Origin: Exobasidium rhododendri
Lineage: Eukaryota > Basidiomycota > Exobasidiomycetes > Exobasidiales > Exobasidiaceae
Length of the DNA stretch: 64,000 nucleotides
Direction: 5' to 3'
NCBI GenBank assembly: GCA_026210745.1
Contig: CP110630.1
Span: 5,394,001-5,458,000 of the forward strand
In this document: positions 22,861 to 33,001 of the stretch, in pieces
How the letters are laid out: the number at the start of each line of letters is the position of its first letter
How positions within the stretch are numbered: the stretch's first letter is position 1
Position numbers and translations under genes: made by a program
Notes under the pieces: generated by a model
Seen by the model: only the letters and a program-made list of their open reading frames with translations
Database searches by the model: none
What the model was told of the DNA's origin: nothing

Positions 22861-23394
22861 ATGCAGTGCACATTGTCCACCCTTCTCGCTATGCTTATTG
22901 CCCACTCGCTTATGATATCAGATGCACGGGTGTTGAGCAAGAGTACCGGCTTCGGGATGGAACGACGTCAAGGAATACGAGCGTGCGTCCAGTCGAAGTG
23001 CATCTCACGACCGGCTACTGGGCAAGCACCTGCAGTCTACTGTCCGATGCAGGGGTGGGAGGTCGCCATCGAAGAGACAAACTTCACCAAATTCCTACGC
23101 ACCGCCCCACAATACGGAAAGGAGAAGTACATCACTTGGAAGCCTTACCAGAAACAATTGCAAATGGTGTTTTACAATCAAATCTACCCTACAGGCGAAA
23201 TGTGGCTACAGTCAGTCTCTCGTAACAAGAATCTTCACTATACATTCGTTCTCGGACTGAAGGCGAAAGACCAATCAGTCACTTGGTGGTACATCAACGC
23301 TAATGATGGGTGCCACGTACCTCCTGGCACAGTGAAAGATGTCGACGAGCTGAGAAGCGCCATCATCGTCTCCAGACCACCGCCCAAGAAGTGA
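22861..23394 (+). CDS. Orphan secreted protein
   Basis: Single exon, 177 residues from ATG 22861. A signal peptide is plausible (MQCTLSTLLAMLIAHSLMISDARVL). The mature part has five cysteines (CVQSKC, YCPMQGW, DGCHVPP) and many aromatic residues (ITWKPYQKQLQMVFYNQIYP, VTWWYINANDGC). An MERRQ stretch at about residue 35 could be a dibasic processing site. I recognise no family. Size, signal and cysteine content are those of a typical fungal small secreted protein. It lies between an LtrA-like and a monooxygenase gene with 500-800 bp gaps on both sides. Confidence 0.6.
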   Translation: MQCTLSTLLAMLIAHSLMISDARVLSKSTGFGMERRQGIRACVQSKCISRPATGQAPAVYCPMQGWEVAIEETNFTKFLRTAPQYGKEKYITWKPYQKQLQMVFYNQIYPTGEMWLQSVSRNKNLHYTFVLGLKAKDQSVTWWYINANDGCHVPPGTVKDVDELRSAIIVSRPPPKK

Positions 23395-24093
23395 GGCGAG
23401 CGTGACGTAGTTGCTAGGTGTAGACGATGGTCAATATGCTATACCCCCCCCCCCTTCCAGAGTGATGCTGAGCTAACTTTTACACGTTGGCGGGACTGGG
23501 GTCGGAACATCAGGGTCGTAATTCCCCCTTCCCCTCCTCTTTCCCACAGTTCCTTAACTCGGACGAGAGCCACTGTATAAGGTGCCCATCTAATTGATCC
23601 CCCTTTTTTTAACTATAGGAAAGCATCTAGATTCCCGACTTATGCCCCGCGCTGAGCAGCCAATCGGTCCACACACGGAGAAGAAAAAGCCCCTCCGGAA
23701 GCTCCGTGCAGGTAAGAAGCGTAGAAGTGCCGGGGCCCCGCAAATTGTTCGCGTTTCCGTTGGAAAGTTTTAGGGCGTCTCCTAGCTGTTAAATGAAAAT
23801 GTCGCACCCCTTTTCCGATTTCTTCTCCTGTCGCTTTGAGGTAGAATTGCCAGGCACGGAGACAACAAAGCAGATTGCTGGAGAAAAAACCCCACAGTAT
23901 CAGGCCGGAATTTGTGTGGCGTCTTCTTCGCCTTTGATCAGTTACTGCAAAGTAGAGAGGTGAGCACCGCTCGGACTGAGATAAATTAGAACAGAGCGTC
24001 TAGTCAGAAACGAACCGCACTTTATGCCCTTCTGCTTGATCTCCATCCCCACTCTTGCACTTCGCCTTCCTCTCCCTTTTGTCTAGCCTTCTG

Positions 24094-24168
24094 CCACACA
24101 CACACACACACACACTCACTCACACACACACACACACACACACACTCACTCACTCACACACACACACT
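24094..24168. repeat. (CA)n/(CT-CA) microsatellite upstream of the monooxygenase
   Basis: 75 bp of CA units with interspersed ACTC breaks, ending 12 bp before the ATG at 24180, so it would form most of the 5' leader. The rest of the gap 23395-24179 holds a poly-C run at 23444 and no gene that I recognise. Confidence 0.9.
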
Positions 24169-24179
24169 GACAGAGAAGG

Positions 24180-26552
24180 ATGTCTGTCGTGCATCCATCC
24201 TATGCACCGCCTCGCCTTCCTATTCTTCGCCTGGCAGGTGAGCTACCTGTCCTGAAGACTGCCGTTGTCGGAGATGTGCAATCAAGCGTGACGGCTGCCG
24301 TGGAAAAGTGGAATAACGGCTGGAACGAGTTAACAGAACTGTACCGCCAAGCTTCACCGTCGTCCTCGTCTGACCAGCAGAGTGTCGATCGACAGAATAA
24401 AGTGAAGGAGCTTTTCCTTGAGGATGGCTTCTACAAGGACCATCTCGCGCTCTCTTCGACACTTCGAGCATTCCATGGCCCTGCGAGGATCCACAAGTTC
24501 CTCGAGGCTAGAGTGAAAATCGCCAAGCCTGGCAAGTCGACGTTGTGGGGCGCACTAGGTCCTCCAACGCTGACGAAGATCACCGACCATCTCTTGTGGA
24601 TCACCGCTTTTCTCGAGTTCCCCATCGAGGGTCTACATCATGGAAAAGAAGCCACAGGCACGGCCATGCTTGTTCTTGCGCCCACCACCTCCCTAGAGGC
24701 CGGAACACTCGAGTGGAAGGCCTGGTCGTTCTGTTCTTCCGTCGAGACGTTCACCGGATTCCCTCAATTGTCTTTGAGTGAAATGTGCGATCAAGAGCCA
24801 AACGCAGATCTACGCCACCATTCAGCTCGCTCTTATCTTAATTCTCTCGACGAAAAGAAGGCGGCCTCACCCTTAATCCTCGATGTATGCATAGTCGGCG
24901 GTGGTCAAGCGGGGCTCTCCGTCGCTGGCAACCTCAAACAAGTCGGCGTAGAGCGTACTCTTGTCGTAGAGAGGTTCGCCAAGGCCGGAGGAACGTGGGC
25001 GAATCGGTACGAAGGCCTCAAATTGCACACCATCAAGCACTACTGTGAGTCACAATCTCTTCCTTTGTTCGGTCTCGACCCCCTTCGCAGCGGACACTGA
25101 TGTATCTCCATCTTCACTACTAGCTTGCTTGCCCTTCTTTCCCGTACTACCAGAAGACTCCGAGTGGATGCCTGCTCCAGAGATCGCACGGAAGTTTGAA
25201 GAGTACGTGGAGAAGCTGAAGTTGCCCTTTTGGGGATCTTCGCGAGTGGACAAGGCAGAATGGAAGGCAGAGAAGGGGATCTGGGAAATTCAAGTAGCCA
25301 TATTAGACCCGGCGGAAGAAGTCTCTATTGCAAAAGCACAGGCATTTGTCACTGTGCATGCCAGACAGCTTGTCGGTTGCGTTGGGACTATTGCAGGGAG
25401 CGTGCCCTCCGTCCCAGACATTCCTGGCCAGGTGAGTAGAGTCAGGTCGATGTAGAATATTGTGGACGATACCGGGACGCTTATTCATCATCGATACACA
25501 GGACTCTTTCAAAGGAAAAGTTGTGCACACGTCTGCTGTCAAATCGCCAAAGTCGTTCTCACCCTCGGCCACTGGTCCCAACACGTTCCCATCGAATCAT
25601 GCCATCGTGCTAGGAGCAGCTACGTCAGGACTAGACGTTGCCGCTGGTCTGGTGAGGAGCGGAGTGGAGAATGTGACCATAATTCAGAGAGGCGCCATCT
25701 GTATGACGGATCGTGACGTCCTCATCGAAGCTCTGGGAGGTGAGTTGCGAGGGGACACCAAGTCGTACTTACACAGGTAGTAGTCCTGACATGTTCATCA
25801 TCTTCCATTTCCCTCCACCATCACACACAGCGACACACAATGCAAACTTACCCATAGAGTTGTCCGACCGACTGATGTTCGACATACCATTCCATATGCA
25901 ACGCCTTCTTTGCAATGCCGCCATCCAGCCAGCCGTGGATCGTGATGCGTGAGTGAGGAAAGTGTGTTGTGGAAAAGTTAGTGGTGCCAGTCACTCATCC
26001 ACGCTCTCTCTTCCTTTTCTTCTCTCCTTTCCTTTTCTTCATGCGTACAATCGTCCCAGACCAAGAAGAGCACGCTTGACAGAGCTAGGTTTCAAGACCA
26101 GACCTGTGTACGATCTATTGAACCAGGTCTGGGACGAGCTTGGACGACACTACCTCAATGACGCTACGATGGAGCTCATCCTGGATGGGAGGATCAAAGT
26201 CATCTCGGATGCTTCTCCTGCTGCTTTCGAAGAGCGAGGATTGAGAATGAGCAACGACAAAGTAATCCCCGCCGACGTCTTCGTTTATGCTACAGGATAT
26301 CAGACGGACGATGGAGCTACCTATGTCAAGGCAGTCCTTGACCCTGAGAGTGCCGAAAGCATAGTCGAAGTTCGTGGACGGGACATTGAAGGAGAAGCAA
26401 GAGGTCTCTACCGATACTGTGGTCATCCAGCACTCCTCATATCTGGTGGTGATACTGGCAATCAACGATACTATGCAAAGATGGTCGCGCAACAAGTATT
26501 CGACCGACTTCACGATGGACTCTTGCCAGAACCCTTCTTCGATGAGGTCTAG
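24180..26552 (+). CDS. Flavin-containing monooxygenase with an N-terminal NTF2-like extension
   Basis: FAD/NADPH-dependent monooxygenase; substrate unknown. Five exons, 24180-25044, 25124-25431, 25502-25739, 25831-25948 and 26060-26552, give 673 residues in phase. Residues 1-235 are an extension with the look of a SnoaL/NTF2-like alpha-beta domain (FLEDGFYKDHLALSSTLRAFHG, LLWITAFLEFPI). The FAD motif follows: CIVGGGQAGLSVAGNL (about residue 238), then GGTWANRYEGLKLHT, the FMO fingerprint region FKGKVVHTSAV (FxGxxxHxxx), a second Rossmann turn VLGAATSGLDVAAGL, and the closing VYATGYQTDD. The NADPH turn reads GAATSG rather than the commoner GxGxSG/A. Many fungi have such 600-residue FMOs; Baeyer-Villiger activity is also possible. 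Confidence 0.88.
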
Positions 26553-27842
26553 AGTGCCTTTCTTTTTCCCGTTCCCGTTCCCTTTCTCTTTCCTTTCCCC
26601 ATTCCCACCCGCCTGGCCCTCTCCTCCTTCTTCCCTGGTGCTACGCTTCTCGACATTTATCCCGAATCTCTGCAAATGTATGACCCAATCGCAATAGAAG
26701 TATACATAGTAGTAGTGCGGCAGTGCGCGATCGATCACACACTTTGCTTCGACAGGCACGTCAATTTCCTCCTACAGTATTCGGCGACGACAAGATTGGC
26801 TCAGACCACAACGACAAAGGGAAGGGGGGATGCTGTTGCGTAAGCCACTTCTATGTAATTAAATCTCATGAAGGTATCCGCATCTCAATCCCGCATAGAC
26901 CAGGCTTGGCAAAATATTCAAGACTAGGCAGAGAGCACATTCTTGCTGTCTGACATTTTATATACAGCTCCCTTCTGCAGAGGGGAGGGAAGATCATAGC
27001 CTAGACTGGGACGAAGTTGTGTGCCAAGATGCGGTGCGCGGGGGGTGCGGGTGGGATGGGAGAATAGACGAGGTGAAGGCGACGAGGCAGCAAAGGCTGA
27101 ATGGGAATAATGGGGGGTCTCTCATCGCAAGAGTAACGGGAGCACAAGACGGACGGACATATTATGAAGTGACGTCTTGTCTCCTTTTGTGGTGATAGTG
27201 TCTTAGCGACATGCGAGGGGAGACTAGCATGTACCGGAAGAACGTTTGGCAACAATAAGAGATGCCCCATTCTGCACCATACCCGTCTATCCTCGCACAG
27301 CCAAGGACGAGGGACGCGCGCGGAGAACTAATAATGTGCACTCACTTTAACCCACTCTTTGCGCTGCCTCTAGCGCTGCCAAGACATCGGGGCTGCATTT
27401 GGAAGTTGGCCGACAGCACAGGAGTACTATAACTGTGCATGGCCATACAACAAGGAGGACCTCGAGGTACCATTTGACACTAGAGTGTCTGCATCGACTA
27501 TTCAATGGGTCCTCTTGACGTTGGACTTCGTCCTGCATCTGACGCCTGTCCTGCAGTGCGCTTCTCGAGCGGAACAGTGAGGGGCCCCGCACAGGGGTTA
27601 CGAGCATAATCGTCGTCAAAATGGGTCGTCCCGCTATTGTCCTGTCATCGATTGATAAGTGAGCCCGAGCGATTGGTGCAGACGGCGAGACATGTGGGGA
27701 GATGGACCATCTCTATAAAGGAAGAAGATCCAGTCACACACTCTCAGCCTCTCACAACTATCTGGTAAAGACCATTTCCCCTCTCTTCATTTCGCTCTCC
27801 TCCTCCACACCCTTTTCCCTCTGCTTCTCTTGATCTCTCGTC
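26553..27842. other. Long gap before the sugar-transporter gene
   Basis: 1.29 kb. TATAAAG at 27714-27720 lies about 123 nt before the ATG at 27843. The remainder shows no family signature in any frame, no tRNA and no clear repeat; T/C-rich runs follow the monooxygenase stop. Confidence 0.45.
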
Positions 27843-29853
27843 ATGCTCCTCTCACACCTACGGGAAGTTCCCAAACAGTCCCGCTCTTGGATCCACCTCT
27901 GGTGGCCCGGTGAGTCTGGAGTGGTATCACGGTTAAAAGCCTCTTTGCTGATTGTACGTTGATGCTCCCATCCGTCACAGCTTGGACCATGGGCGCGCTC
28001 GGCATTGCTCGAGGTCTCGACGAAGGTATCATCGCAGGTGTGCTGACTCAGAAGTCTTTCAAGTCTGCCTTTCAATTTGAGTCAGATTCAGCCGTGGAGA
28101 ATGACATTGCTTCGATGCTCCAAGCTGGGTCCATCATTGGTTCGGTACTAGCCTTTCTTGTGTCTGATTACGTCGGTCGAAGGCGAACGGCTCAATTAGC
28201 TTGTCTGCTGTGGATCCTCGGCACTTCGATCTGGTTCTCTTCGGCCCACAAGACGGGAGAACATAGTGGAAATCTTTCGCAGTTGTTGGCTGGTCGTTTC
28301 ATTGCAGGTCTAGGTGTCGGCATCACTCCCGTAGTCGCTCCCACCTATCTTGCGGAGATTGCGCCCAGGGCCATTCGAGGATTGTGCGTCTGTATCTTTT
28401 CCGGTTCGGTCTACCTTGGGATCTTGCTAGGTGAGGATTATTTGCCTGAAAATCACGATGCTGCCCTGTCTAATGCTCCATCGTCATCTGTCCTTTTTTC
28501 CCCACTTGGCAGGCTACTGGTCCAATTATGGCACTTCCCGAGGCATCACAGACACCAGCGGTTTGCAGTGGCAAGTTCCTGCTTCACTCAATTTCATCTT
28601 TGCCGGTCTCATCTTCATCTCCAGCTTCTTCATTCCGGAATCGCCGCGTTGGCTGCTGAAAGTCTCACGAGAAGACGACGCTCGTAAAGCACTGGACTGG
28701 CTGCGGCACAACAACAATGACGACCTTCTAATTGCGCAAGAGTTCGATGACATGGCAGGTGCATTGGAGCAAGAACGTGAAGCAAGAGGTCAAAAGGCGT
28801 GGTACCATCTCTTCACCCGTCTAGTCACCAACAGAACGAATCTGCATGTCCTTTGCATCGGTATAGGCATTCAGGTCTTTGGCCAATTCTCCGGTGGTGG
28901 ATCGATGACTGTCTTTGCACCAAAGATCTTCGGCTACGTCGGTATCACAGGATCAGAGACCAAACTGTTCACGACGGGAATCTTTGGTATCGTGAAGCTA
29001 CTTTCTTCCATGGCTGCTGCATTCTTCATCGTCGACTTGCTGGGAAGAAAGTTTGCCGTCATGTTTGGCCTCAGCATTCAAGCCGTTGCATCCCTGTACT
29101 TGGCACTCTACCTACGTTTCCACTACGGCGACAGCGTCGATGGAGAGACTACTTCGACCAAAATGATGGCCGACGTGGCCATCTTCTTCATCTTCTTGAG
29201 TGGTTTTGCTTGGGCGATTGGGGTCAACTCGGTACAATACCTCAGTCAAACAGAGATGGTGAGTCGAGCTTCGTTTTTCGCTGCGATGGTCTGAGTGGAC
29301 CCTTCTAACACACGTCCAACCCTCTTACTTCATCACTCAATAGTTCAGTCTCGAGTCAAGATCGTTGGGTGTGGCCATCATCTCCGTGCTTCACTTCTTG
29401 TGTCAGTTTGGGTCTTCCCGTTCTGTCAACCCCATCGTCAATTCTGGCGGTCCTTATGCGCTCTTCGTCTTCTTCTTTGTGATGAGCATCGTTTCCTTGG
29501 TGGTGAGTACAGACTGTGGACCGGGTCACCGTCACCTCTGCTTTGGCTTACCGTCTAGCTCTATTCTTCCCCCCACTCATCAGTTCGTGTTCTTCATGAT
29601 GCCTGAAGTGTCGGGCTACCCCCTCGAACGGATCAAGGAGTTGTTCGAGAAGAAGAAGTGGTACTTGATCGGTTGCACTCAAAACCGACCGTTGCGCGTC
29701 AAGGACATGGCTGCCTTGGGTGATGACGTTCCCAAGCTTGGCATGGAAGTGACACACCAGCCGAGCCGAATGTCACAGGATGGTGAAAAGGAAAAAGATG
29801 CCAAGGACGAGGCTGACCCTACCGCGACTCAAATAAAGACTGTAGATGCGTAG
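27843..29853 (+). CDS. MFS sugar porter
   Basis: Proton-linked sugar transporter of the plasma membrane. Five exons (27843-27909, 27981-28430, 28513-29258, 29344-29502, 29584-29853), 563 residues, all in phase. Sugar-porter signatures are present: LDEGIIAGVL in TM1, SDYVGRRRTAQLACLLW (loop 2-3), AGRFIAGLGVGITPVVAPTYLAEIAPRAIRG (loop 4), PESPRWLLKVSREDDA (the central PESPR motif), DLLGRKFAVMFGLSIQA (loop 8-9), and PEVSGYPLERIKELFE in place of the usual PETKG motif. The last tail is hydrophilic. The central loop is long and charged. A short first exon (67 nt) holds the start, so the N-terminus is the least certain part. Specificity cannot be read from sequence. Confidence 0.92.
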
Positions 29854-30321
29854 ATGCATGCCCGTTCCATCCGTACCACCGAGACTTGCTCACTTCCTGC
29901 TCTTTTCTGTAAATTCCTTCATTATTTCTTCTTAGGTTCACCGATGATCATGTCATAGCTATCGTCTGCCTTGAGTGTCTCCCCTTCACCTGAGGGGTTC
30001 CTTCCTTTCCGTCACGGCAGTCGCAGCTGCAGAGTGAAAATCCTCAGTCACACTTGCCCCTCGGCAGCCTGCGTGCGGATATTGGGCTGCCGAGGGCGAG
30101 ACGCGCTGGTGACAAGAAGAGTTCAGCGAGATTTAAGATTAGAGTTGATTTGTTCTATCCCTTCGCTTCGAGCAGACGAGGTACCGATTATAAACGCGCG
30201 CAGGCACAACTGCTAAATGATCCACTTCCATTTTTGTTTTATTTTGGCTGCTTCGAAGTGTGTGCGACTGACTCTTCTCAACTACACGGCTTTGCAGTGC
30301 CATTTCCTCCATCAAAGTGCG
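29854..30321. other. Gap upstream of NDE1
   Basis: 470 bp between the sugar-porter stop and the NDE1 ATG. Two short frames upstream of the ATG are probably leader sequence. No regulatory site stands out. Confidence 0.4.
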
Positions 30322-32686
30322 ATGCTCCGATCTAGGTTGTCTTCGAGCATACCTCGAGTCGTTGCCCCAAAGCCTAGCTCATCTCGATGCAGCCTTGCAC
30401 ACTTGCGATTGGCTAGCACAGCATCTTCACCTCTGGAGAAGCTGAACCGGTCTCCCTTGCGATACCGAATACTAAAATGGACCTTGTTCGGTACAGGTTC
30501 GATCGTGTTCGGACTCACAGCTACGACTGCTCTCATCCTTGGCTACGACTCGTTCACATATAGAGAAAACCATGTAGGAAACATTCCTGCGGCGCCTCTG
30601 TCATTGCACCCAGAACCGGGTGGACCGAAGAATCTGCCAATCTTGAGCCACTTTGTAGAAGACGAAGTGAGCGAAGAGGGATCAGCAGATGTGAAGAGCA
30701 AGCTCAAGAAGGAGAGACTTGTCATTGTGGGAGGTGGTTGGGCAGCGGTCGCATTGCTGAAAGGACTAGACGCCAATGAATACGATGTCACTGTCATAGC
30801 TCCCAATAATTTCTTCCTCTTGTGAGTGATGCGCGGTAGTCCATGATCACCCAGATTAGCTCATCGATGGTGTCTTTTCCCTTCCTTCTCTCCGAATCAT
30901 ATCTTCTTCAGCACATCTCTCCTACCTAGTGCAACAGTAGGAACGGTAGAGCCGCGTTCGTTGGTAGAGCCGCTTCGCAAGATCTTGGCTCGACTTAAAG
31001 GTCATTACATTCAAGGCCGAGCTGTAGACGTTGTCATGGGATCTTCTATGCCCGCCGGTCGAGGGGGAGAGGATCGCTTCTTAGAAGTGGAAGTGATTGA
31101 TGGTCATGATGCAGAGGCTTCGGCGGACGGAGCTACATGTCACTTGGCAAAGCACGTCTACGTTCCCTACGATCGATTGGTAGTTGCTGTCGGTGCAGTG
31201 ACCGCTGATCATGGCGTGCCCGGTCTAGAGAATTGCTTCCACCTCAAGACCGTGCAAGATGCTCGTCGGATCCGAGGTCACATTCTAGGTGAGTGCTCAC
31301 ATGTTGAGGAGGGGGTAAAGTGAGAGGCTCCAAAGAAGACTAACGACAATCGAGATTTCTACAGATAATCTCGAAATTGCTGCGCTGCCCACGACAACAC
31401 AAGAGGAGAGAGATCAACTTCTCAGCTTTGTCGTTTGCGGGGGTGGTCCAACCGGTGTCGAGACAGCCGCTGAGATCTACGACATGCTCAACGAGGATGT
31501 GCTGACGTACTTTCCGAAACTTCTTCGGGCGTCTGCCCACGTCCATGTCATTCAGTCACGAGAGCACATCCTCAACACCTACAGTGAAGCAATCTCGGAA
31601 TACGCCGAAAAGAAGTTTTCGCGAGATGCCGTCGATGTGATTGTGAATGCCAGAGTCAAAAGAGTGGAACCGAAAAGAGTCGTCTACAGTATCAAAGATG
31701 AGAAGACTGGCGAAGTTACAGAAAAGGAAGTTCCATCTGGATTCACTCTTTGGTCAACAGGAATCGCCATGTCTCCCTTCACCAAGAGATTGACGCAACT
31801 ACTTCCCAATCAGTCGCATCTTAAAGCCCTTCAGATCGACTCGCAGCTGCGGATAAAGGGGGCACCTCTGGGTAGTCTTTATTCGATCGGCGATGCCAGT
31901 ACGATTGATACCCGTCTGATTGACTACATCTACGATTTTGTCGATCGAAGTGACACAGATCACGATGGACAGCTCAACTTTGAGGAATTTCAGATTCTGG
32001 CTTCATCCATAGGAAGGAAGTTTCCCTTGGCTTCCAAGCACTTTTTGAAGTTGCAAGAGATGTTCGAAAAGTATGATACAGAGAAGAAAGGAAGCCTTGG
32101 CTTGAATGAAATTGCCGATATGCTACTGGAGACGCAAAAGAAGATGACGGCGCTGCCCGCTACAGCTCAAGTTGCATCTCAACAGGGCAAGTACCTGGCC
32201 AAGAAGTTCAACAAATTGGCAAAAATGAGAGACAGAGGTGGTGAAATGAACCCAAACGACGGCTCGGATGTTTTTGATATAGACGAGGAGGTTAGCAAGC
32301 CATTCGAGTACCAGAATTTGGGCTCACTGGCGTATATTGGAAATGCAGCTGCTTTTGAGTGAGTGCATGGCGGAGATCAGGGATGGGACCCTTCATGGCA
32401 TACTTTGCAGGATACTGATTCGACCACTTGACTCCCCCTCTTCTTTAGCCTGCCACTTCCCGGACCTCTGCAATCGTTCGCAGGTGGTCTTGTAGCAATG
32501 TGTGAGTGGTGGGAAGACTCAGGAGGAGGACGCCGACTTTTGCGCTAATCTCTCCTTCATGGCCTGTTCACAGACGCATGGCGATCCTTCTACCTTTCCG
32601 AAGCCGTGTCTCTCCGGATGAGGGCGCTCCTCTTCTCTGATTACATCCGAAGAGGTCTTTTCGGTCGTGATTTGAGCAGACTATAA
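30322..32686 (+). CDS. NDE1: Type II (rotenone-insensitive) NADH:ubiquinone oxidoreductase with EF-hand
   Basis: Non-proton-pumping NADH dehydrogenase at the inner mitochondrial membrane. Five exons: 30322-30821, 30912-31288, 31365-32358, 32449-32501 and 32574-32686, 678 residues in phase. The N-terminus is Arg/Ser-rich (a mitochondrial presequence) followed by one TM span (FGTGSIVFGLTATTALILGY), as in external enzymes. FAD site VIVGGGWAAVALLKGL, then SLLPSATVGTVEPRSLVEP; NADH site VVCGGGPTGVETAAEIYD. A canonical EF-hand loop DTDHDGQLNFEE interrupts the second half, and a degenerate one (DTEKKGSLGLNE) follows. This arrangement resembles the calcium-regulated external enzymes of filamentous fungi. 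The tail YIGNAAAFD...RSFYLSEAVS...GRDLSRL is the membrane anchor region. Confidence 0.95.
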
Positions 32687-33001
32687 AAGCCGTACATATG
32701 TCATTCCTTCCACTTGATACACCCTCACACATTCCAGACCAGCTTCCTTGAATACTAGTATATAGACGCTTCAACGAATTACACTTGATTGGCAAAAGCG
32801 ACGACGGTTTCCTCCTTCTGCTCCCTCCCACCAGTCTACGGTGAGAAGATCATTTGGGCAGGTGGAGCGGCGAGTAGAGAGCGCATCTACGCGCTTCTTT
32901 CAACCTTGGCAAAATTTATGTCGACCGAATAAGTGAGATCTTCAAGAAAAGTCCAATTTTGAAAATTCCTGGGAGAGGATCACCTCTTCCCTAGGCAACC
33001 T
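32687..33001. promoter_or_regulatory. Promoter region of ABZ1
   Basis: 315 bp between the NDE1 stop and the ABZ1 ATG on the same strand. No distinct element was recognised beyond AT-rich patches. Confidence 0.35.

Noticed and set aside
24094-24168. CRISPR-like spaced repeats
   Set aside because: It is a simple CA/CT microsatellite with no spacers; CRISPR arrays are not expected in a fungal nuclear genome.
26553-27842. Possible gene in the long gap
   Set aside because: Frames are short and unrelated; no tRNA-like or other RNA structure was seen by eye, although a covariance-model search (e.g. tRNAscan-SE, Rfam) would be needed to exclude it.
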